Position numbers and translations under genes: made by a program. A stretch of DNA of 57,677 nucleotides from contig DXCZ01000045.1 in the NCBI GenBank assembly GCA_019115765.1, positions 1-57,677 on the forward strand, read 5' to 3'. Position 1 is the first letter of the stretch; each line of letters starts with the position of its first letter. This document shows, in pieces, positions 53,101-57,677 of the stretch. The DNA is from Candidatus Mediterraneibacter stercoripullorum. Lineage in GTDB: Bacteria > Bacillota > Clostridia > Lachnospirales > Lachnospiraceae. The notes under the pieces were generated by a model. It ran no database searches. It saw nothing but the letters and a program-made list of their open reading frames with translations, and was not told the DNA's origin.

Positions 53101-56100
53101 AAGAGCGCGAAGATCAACTTCGGTTCCGCACAGGCCGACTCCAACGGTGATCTGAAGTGCGTTCTGAAAAAGGACGTTACCCTGACCGGTGGAATGACTT
53201 ACACTTTCTCCGGGTACTTTAAAGCTACGGATACCGCTAAGCTGCCTTCCGGAAGCCGGGTATGGCTGCAGATTCTGGACAGCAATGGAAACCGGAAAGC
53301 CACAAGCGCCATCATCAAACAGCCTACCTCAGCGGATATTGAGGACGGCTGGTCAAGACTCAGCGCCAGGATCAATGTGGCAGGAACAGGAACGTACAGC
53401 GTGCAGGCTGTCGTAGAAAAGGCAAAGGGGCCGGTCTACTTTGACGACTTCCAACTGGAAAACAGCACAGCCCCGTCGAAATACAATCTGCTGGATAACG
53501 GAGATGCGGAATGGAGTTCCGGCTGGAGCACGAACCACAAAGCAGAGTATTATGCATCAGCAAAGCTGACCGGGAGCCGGGGGCTGCGTATCCAGGGGGA
53601 TCCGGACGAACTCCGGTATTCTGCTTACACGCTGAATATGAACGAAAGCTCGAACAATACATTCGTGCTTTCCGGATGGAGTAAAGGGTTTTCCATACCG
53701 GAAACCACATCTGATGTGAACAAGCGGTATTATGGCCTGAAACTGGATATCATTTATTCAGATAATACAAAGGAGATCCATCATGTTCCGTTCAGTGATA
53801 CAGTGACGGCCTGGCAGTATACCAGCGGGAATATCGTCCCGAAGCAGCAGGACAAGACAATCAAACAGATCATTGTTTACTGTGTCTACTCAAAAAATGC
53901 AAATACGGCATACTTTGATAACATCTCCCTGCGGAAAGAACCAGTAGAAACATATAAGTACGACTCTAAGGGAAATGTGGTGGCGGTTAACCAGCCGGAT
54001 ACAGAAACCGTCAATTACCAGTACAGCGGGGCTGACCTGATCTCTTCTACTTCGGCAGGAAGCGGGAAATATGAGTATAAGTATGACAGCCGTCATAATA
54101 TAACATCAGCGACTAACGATTCTGTAAAGGCGTCTTATACCTATAACAGCAGCGGCGCCATGACCGGGACTGAACTGGCGTCTACGAAAAATACCGGCGG
54201 CAAGAAGATGACAAGCTCTGCTGTCTATAGTACAGACAGCAACTATCTGAAAACAGCAACGGATAATACAGGCGCGGTAACGAAGTATACGACAAACAAC
54301 TACGGCCTGACCAGCAGAGTGGAGGATGCTGCCGGGAATGCCCTGGATTATGAATATGATACCGGCAATGACAGGAACACTTCCGTCAGCCAGTCCGGAA
54401 AGGCCAGGATCGCTCTGGAATACAAAAAAGGTCAGCTGTCCCGGCTGGATCGCTGCGGATATCTTCCCGGGGGAGATACGGAGCAGAAGCAGACCTATCA
54501 GTTCGCCTATGATGCTTTCGGAAATCAGATATCTGTGAAAGCGGGGAATTATGTCCTTGAGACGAATGAATATGCAGCGAACAACGGGAACCTGAAAAAA
54601 ACGACTTACGGTAACGGAGATACCGTAGAATACGAGTATGATATATTTGACAGGATCACTGCCGAAAAGTACAATGGAATTGTCAAGTACCGCTATGTAT
54701 ATGACAGCGAAGGTGATCTGTCCAGTAAAGTTGAGGTAGATGCATCCGGGAATACAGTCAATACGGTATATTATGAATACGACAGCCTGGACCGTCTGAT
54801 CCGCAGCTGGGAGGAACGGACCGAGGATGGAAAACGTACGGAGACCCAGCGGACCCAGCACATCTACGATAAGGAAAATCGGATCAAGAGCCAGTCCTGG
54901 AGGGTTGGAAGTCAGCCCACAAGGACAGAATCCTATGAGTACAACACAGCAGACGGCAGCCTCAGGAAGATGACTACCGCTGCCGGAGAAACGGTAAGCT
55001 TTACCTATGACCATCTGAAACGGATTACAGGGCAGAGCGGAACAGTGCTCAGCGCTGCAGCAACCTATCGGGATCTGGACAGCACCAGGACCACGGATCA
55101 GATCTCGGAATTCAAATATACCGGACTGAAGGATGCACTGACTTACAGTTATACTTATGATACAGTTGGAAACATTACTCAGATCAAAGAGAATAACCAG
55201 ATACTGGCTGAGTATACTTATGACAGCCAGAACCAGCTCATCAAAGAAGAACTTCCGCAATCGGGCCTGACTTATGAATATATCTATGATACCTACGGAA
55301 ATATCCGCAGTGTAAAAAAGACGGAAGAGGGCGGCAGTGCAGAAACGAAAGAGTACCAGTACGGTGATACTACATGGCTGGATTTATTAACCAGTTATGA
55401 CGGAAACAGTATCTCCTATGATAACAGCGGGAATCCTCTGAACTGGTACAGCGGCGGGAAACAGTGGCAGCTGGGATGGACAAACGGCGAACTGACCTCA
55501 GTAACAGACAGCGATGGAACTTCTATCTCCTATGGATACGATATGGATGGTATCCGGGATGAGAAGACGGTAAACGGCGTCAGGCATGAGTATGTGACCC
55601 AGGGCGGCAATGTTGTACTGGAGACGTGGGAAGATAATACGCTTGAATTTATCTACGGGGGAGACGGAAAACCATATGCTCTGATCTATAACGATGTAAA
55701 ATATTACTACGTTACAAATCTCCAGGGCGATGTAGTAAGGTTAGTAGATGCATCTGGAAACACGGTTGCTTCCTATGAGTACAACGGCTGGGGAGAAGTG
55801 CTGAAAGCAGAAAGCAGTGGAACGAATGATATAGCGGAGATTAATCCGATTCGGTATCGTGGGTATTATTATGACACTGAGACGGGATTATATTATCTGG
55901 GCAGCCGATATTATGATCCGTCAATATGTAAGTTTATTAGTCCGGATGATATTGACACATTAGCTGAAGAGCATGAAAACTTTACACAATATAATATGTA
56001 TTCTTATTGCTTTAATAATCCGATAAGCTGCCGGGACGAGGAAGGTACATGGCCAAAAGCATCAACATCCATAATGATTGGAGTAGGAGTAATTGCATTA

Positions 56101-56625
56101 GCTGCTGCTGCAACTATTGTAACTGGAGGAGCAGGCGCCGGGGTGGCAGGATATATTGCAGCAGGTGCACTAAAGGGAGCAATCATAGGCGGAGCAGCAG
56201 GAGCAGTTGGTGGAGCCGGAGGCGGCGCCATTCATCATAGAGTATCTACGGGAAGCTGGAAGGGAGCTGGAAAAGCAGCACTAAAGTCTGGAGCAAGAGG
56301 ATTTATGACGGGCGCAATCACGGGAGCAGTTATCGGAGCCGGAGGGCGTGGAATTAAAACTGCGAGGAGCATAAAAGTCGCAAAATCAAGTTTACCAATA
56401 CGATCAAAGAGATACTCATCAGCAGTTCGCCTGAGAAAGGGAAAAATTGTTCAAAGAAGATATTATAATATAAAAGGAAAAGCACACTATGATTTGGACT
56501 ATATAAATCATGGCAATCCTAAAGCACATGCGGAGCATCATGGACATAAAATAACATATAAAAAGAAATTTACTAGAAGCAAAACGCCGATAAATCCATG
56601 GTGGTGGAGGTGGTTAAAAAAATGA
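50152..56625 (+). CDS. Secreted RHS/YD-repeat polymorphic toxin-like protein
   Basis: A 2157-aa exported protein. Signal peptide 1-30, an acidic linker, a DNRLRE-like domain (about 350-550), two jelly-roll sugar-binding-like domains (about 940-1260), YD repeats (about 1260-1890) and the RHS core end RYRGYYYDTETGLYYLGSRYYDPSICKF at about 1901. After the core comes a Gly/Ala-rich hydrophobic stretch (1968-2070) and a short basic tip with YYNIKGKAHYDLDYINHGN and HAEHHGH. Conserved His and Asp suggest a nuclease-like toxin, unproven. The tip overlaps the next gene (ATGA). Start ATG 50152 lacks a normal ribosome site; ATG 50164 is possible. Confidence 0.87.
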   Translation: MDNGMKQFFRTVALILCFTVTLSGIPVYADENTKAGESIEQPAESDEDLIADEETGSTGKLTEDAQTDAEKGMVTADEEAAPIQISEEDLPLDTADVVGEIEELRNESSKSFLLSDGSFSVATYDTDVHYQSEDGEWEEIDNSLTADQSSGDGNGFSNQEGRVRFKFAENSNQNYLVRMKQGPTHLYISLPDRQKNKDVSVISETESESVAENTDSDDPAGSQMSVPDIYSSVTYEDILPDTDIQYITGGSSLKENIIVKAPGEAYQYDFEIKTNKLDVREEDGVLSFVNIDDGSVLYTIPQMYMTDADGNQSDAVSWEITEQKNKKLTLQITADAEWINEPERKFPVTIDPSLEATSSSTGDDQRIVRNQYVCNGHAGTSYAGNGAGFLGYDSSGDYKYRTFVQFKKLPKLPADSVINQAKFFYGQMSYDHVDMPNLTIAAKEVTTDWNWGTSITWNSQPGFTNTVLDYQTLSTGTRGKYIGWDITKLIKRHYEDKDNTTNATSSFALVTYDESELTNVHCAKAQIVQENSAGYFSSAEPVLAIAYRSTRGLEGYYTYADQSAGRAGNGSVGDYTSQLTFEKEILSNKGSVMDFTLSQIYNSACSEDNFTFKDGNILTKTFNKMKTCCGWKLNIQETIIEKTIGGTLYYIYNDSDGTEHYFKKNSSTGKFEDEDGLKLTIEKSDSAMYTMVDEKGNKKFFRYGFLTQIKDANENKINLIYNGKTYDSSSTDWYPANSNNNQVTGIVQVNTASPSSVIRIATLSYDSNGYVTQIRDGNNRKTTYTYSGKNLVKITHPDGTYAQYTYDNHYLTKAYDAESKTGVKYGYKKDKNGWKVSSISEYAVNDSGSEVSGAVIDVDGSNLTSTLYRDRGADGKSGTSDDIVTEVVFDYAGRTVNESSTDTTRKKLYGAATTSFTGTGNTNTSNKVSSDIVVGTHGVNLLPYGGFEGGDTGWTYEKYASVPSAISVYISSANEAEGIRSGQKSAKINFGSAQADSNGDLKCVLKKDVTLTGGMTYTFSGYFKATDTAKLPSGSRVWLQILDSNGNRKATSAIIKQPTSADIEDGWSRLSARINVAGTGTYSVQAVVEKAKGPVYFDDFQLENSTAPSKYNLLDNGDAEWSSGWSTNHKAEYYASAKLTGSRGLRIQGDPDELRYSAYTLNMNESSNNTFVLSGWSKGFSIPETTSDVNKRYYGLKLDIIYSDNTKEIHHVPFSDTVTAWQYTSGNIVPKQQDKTIKQIIVYCVYSKNANTAYFDNISLRKEPVETYKYDSKGNVVAVNQPDTETVNYQYSGADLISSTSAGSGKYEYKYDSRHNITSATNDSVKASYTYNSSGAMTGTELASTKNTGGKKMTSSAVYSTDSNYLKTATDNTGAVTKYTTNNYGLTSRVEDAAGNALDYEYDTGNDRNTSVSQSGKARIALEYKKGQLSRLDRCGYLPGGDTEQKQTYQFAYDAFGNQISVKAGNYVLETNEYAANNGNLKKTTYGNGDTVEYEYDIFDRITAEKYNGIVKYRYVYDSEGDLSSKVEVDASGNTVNTVYYEYDSLDRLIRSWEERTEDGKRTETQRTQHIYDKENRIKSQSWRVGSQPTRTESYEYNTADGSLRKMTTAAGETVSFTYDHLKRITGQSGTVLSAAATYRDLDSTRTTDQISEFKYTGLKDALTYSYTYDTVGNITQIKENNQILAEYTYDSQNQLIKEELPQSGLTYEYIYDTYGNIRSVKKTEEGGSAETKEYQYGDTTWLDLLTSYDGNSISYDNSGNPLNWYSGGKQWQLGWTNGELTSVTDSDGTSISYGYDMDGIRDEKTVNGVRHEYVTQGGNVVLETWEDNTLEFIYGGDGKPYALIYNDVKYYYVTNLQGDVVRLVDASGNTVASYEYNGWGEVLKAESSGTNDIAEINPIRYRGYYYDTETGLYYLGSRYYDPSICKFISPDDIDTLAEEHENFTQYNMYSYCFNNPISCRDEEGTWPKASTSIMIGVGVIALAAAATIVTGGAGAGVAGYIAAGALKGAIIGGAAGAVGGAGGGAIHHRVSTGSWKGAGKAALKSGARGFMTGAITGAVIGAGGRGIKTARSIKVAKSSLPIRSKRYSSAVRLRKGKIVQRRYYNIKGKAHYDLDYINHGNPKAHAEHHGHKITYKKKFTRSKTPINPWWWRWLKK
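56424..56440 (+). repeat. Tip-boundary direct repeat, copy in RHS
   Basis: AGTTCGCCTGAGAAAGG, coding for part of AVRLRKG at about residue 2091, recurs exactly at 57286-57302 outside the gene. It marks where the variable tip probably begins. Confidence 0.65.
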
Positions 56626-56891
56626 CAGTTAAAGAATTTATAAAATTAACCGAAGAATATAGAGAAATTGAATTTCAATATAGAGGGGAACACTATATGA
56701 TTGGAATTTATTGGGTGAAAAATGGTTTTTTCTCATTTAAGGGGCACGTTGTGTATTGCTTTTATCCTCCGAATGCGGACAAGAAAGACATAAGGGAATA
56801 TGCCAGTGTAGAAGAACTGCTTGATACAAAGGTGGAAGATAAGAAGCTGAAAGATATTTTAGATTCTATTGAGATACTTGACATGTTTTGA
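56622..56891 (+). CDS. Candidate immunity protein
   Basis: An 89-aa protein whose ATG overlaps the RHS stop (ATGA), so it is translated together with the toxin tip. GGTGGAGGTGG in the RHS end serves as ribosome site; the in-frame ATG 56598 would place that site inside. Mixed alpha/beta composition with many aromatic residues (IEFQYRGEHYMIGIYWVKNGFFSF) and an acidic C-terminus, no signal peptide. Polymorphic toxins nearly always carry such a cognate immunity gene directly downstream. No named family is recognised. Confidence 0.72.
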   Translation: MTVKEFIKLTEEYREIEFQYRGEHYMIGIYWVKNGFFSFKGHVVYCFYPPNADKKDIREYASVEELLDTKVEDKKLKDILDSIEILDMF

Positions 56892-56939
56892 CTGTAACGC
56901 GGGGCTGTCTGGAAAGGTCAGCCCTGCCAAGGAATAGCT

Positions 56940-57000
56940 GAGAAAATAATCACCTGGATATTGTGGGTAAACGAAGCAAATTGATTTCATGAAGAGAGGA
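56940..57000 (+). repeat. Direct repeat R1 between immunity-like genes
   Basis: A ~60-base unit beginning GAGAAAATAATCACC, about 90% identical by eye to the unit at 57302-57362. It precedes the frame at 57017, as its partner precedes the gene at 57373. Confidence 0.8.
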
Positions 57001-57016
57001 ATATCTAAAGACATTT

Positions 57017-57271
57017 ATGGAATTTCACCGGGATGATATGGAGCCGGATGAGATTGAGGATGTATTTCCAGATATAGATCCCAAAACGCTTTCCTTTACT
57101 GAAATGGCAGATTATCTGAAGATAAAGCGTCTGGGCGTCAGTATAGAGGAAGAACCGGACGAATTATCCATTGAGCTTGACCTGAGCTTCAATCCTGAAG
57201 CAACGGATTATGTGCTTCTGGTTGTTTTTAACGAGAAAGAAGAGATTATCCATGTCGCTTCGGAAAGCTAA
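57017..57271 (+). CDS. Small acidic protein, possible orphan immunity gene
   Basis: An 84-aa acidic protein (MEFHRDDMEPDEIEDVFPDIDPKT at the start, then SIELDLSFNPEATDYVLLVVFN). Sequence upstream of the ATG in frame (EEYLKTF) looks native, so the N-terminus may have been lost at repeat R1. The ribosome site is weak (AGAGAGGA about 17 bases away). It sits between the two direct repeats, the layout of displaced toxin/immunity cassettes. No family recognised; it may be a relic. Confidence 0.45.
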   Translation: MEFHRDDMEPDEIEDVFPDIDPKTLSFTEMADYLKIKRLGVSIEEEPDELSIELDLSFNPEATDYVLLVVFNEKEEIIHVASES

Positions 57272-57285
57272 GAATATCATCCGGG

Positions 57286-57362
57286 AGTTCGCCTGAGAAA
57301 GGAGAAAATAATCACTTGGATATTATGAGTGAACGAAGCAAATTGCTTTCACGAAGAGGAAA
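57286..57362 (+). repeat. Tip-boundary match plus direct repeat R2
   Basis: AGTTCGCCTGAGAAAGG (57286-57302) repeats the RHS tip-start sequence at 56424-56440 exactly. It runs straight into GAGAAAATAATCACT, the second copy (57302-57362) of the ~60-base repeat R1. In frame it would read VRLRKEKIITWIL then stop, like a truncated alternative tip. Confidence 0.75.
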
Positions 57363-57372
57363 GGGAAAACAG

Positions 57373-57677
57373 ATGGAAAAAAAAGAAGTTCAGAAATTTA
57401 TAAAGAATAAAATGAAAGAATTGGGCTTTCGCTCACGTGGAAATGGACTTTATAAAATATTAGATGATAATTATCTGATTGGAATATATATGGATCATCA
57501 TCCATATTGCAAAGGATATTTTATTGAATATGGAGTTATTTATCTTCCGGATGACGAGAAAATGCCTTTCCGAGGGGATTTTGACTGGAGTAGTAGATTC
57601 TTTTTTACAACCGATCCTGAAGATGATCTTTCAAAATATCACTTTGATGTTGATGAAGCAGATGAAAATTTTTATAA
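57373..57677 (+). CDS. Partial gene, DUF4304-like immunity candidate
   Basis: Open from ATG 57373 (after AGAGGAAAGGG) to the window end without a stop: 101 codons. The start KKEVQKFIKNKMKELGFRSRGNGLYKIL followed by GYFIEYGVIYLP resembles DUF4304-type proteins, which often act as immunity or accessory proteins in toxin cassettes. Family assignment is by eye. The 3' end lies outside the window. Confidence 0.55.
   Translation, partial: MEKKEVQKFIKNKMKELGFRSRGNGLYKILDDNYLIGIYMDHHPYCKGYFIEYGVIYLPDDEKMPFRGDFDWSSRFFFTTDPEDDLSKYHFDVDEADENFY

Noticed and set aside
54106-55260. 384-aa minus-strand frame within the RHS gene
   Set aside because: Antisense of YD repeats; the repetitive codons keep it open by chance.
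1-57677. tRNA, rRNA, transposase or integrase genes
   Set aside because: None was recognised on either strand, so the relic tract cannot be tied to an identifiable mobile element.

Overview
The window looks like chromosome of a Gram-positive gut clostridium, most likely a Lachnospiraceae (inferred). Reasons: strong AGGAGG-type ribosome binding sites, common GTG/TTG starts, a DUF6110-like protein next to a P1B ATPase, FeoB-associated Cys-rich small proteins, a long secreted RHS/YD protein and a teichoic-acid-type tarIJ/tagGH locus. No rRNA, tRNA, CRISPR array, intact transposase or prophage was seen.

Region 1 (1-5.9 kb): a 5'-truncated unknown gene, L-lactate dehydrogenase, then an iron module. 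The module is a divergent DtxR-family repressor, feoA, feoB, two tandem membrane-anchored Cys-rich/HMA proteins and a Fur-like regulator with an unusual cysteine cluster. Two TTAG-N6-CTA(A/T) boxes sit at the feoA promoter and just before feoB.

Region 2 (6-16.8 kb): a gene graveyard. Relics of a fructose PTS EIIC, a DeoR regulator, an ECF-type sigma factor, an ABC ATPase and permease, a MoxR ATPase, a DUF58 protein and a TgpA-like transglutaminase are truncated, frameshifted or fused by deletion. Inside it, an apparently intact metal-ATPase operon survives (26-aa membrane peptide, DUF6110-like protein, P1B ATPase with an SCALK motif). The region ends in a ~210-bp hairpin that fills a convergent intergenic gap.

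Region 3 (16.8-34.7 kb): housekeeping genes. GNAT acetyltransferase, cyclopropane-fatty-acid synthase with a structured leader, uvrB-uvrA behind a distant SOS-type promoter, orphan mreB, recD2, comF, two membrane proteins, cdaA-cdaR (c-di-AMP), an HPr paralogue and an LCP ligase.

Region 4 (34.8-48.5 kb): cell envelope. A GH25 lysozyme with wall-binding repeats, an acyltransferase, a glycosyltransferase relic, then one long operon from a consensus promoter at 38.2 kb to a strong terminator at 48.5 kb: tarI, tarJ, an export ABC pair, five family-2 glycosyltransferases and a CDP-glycerol-type polymer transferase. Together these would make, decorate and export a polyol-phosphate wall polymer, which the LCP enzyme could attach.

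Region 5 (48.5-57.7 kb): an XRE membrane regulator with a lipoprotein on the minus strand, then a 2157-residue secreted RHS protein with a C-terminal toxin-like tip, an overlapping candidate immunity gene and further immunity-like genes separated by ~60-bp direct repeats. A 17-bp match between the tip coding sequence and downstream DNA marks a likely tip-exchange point.
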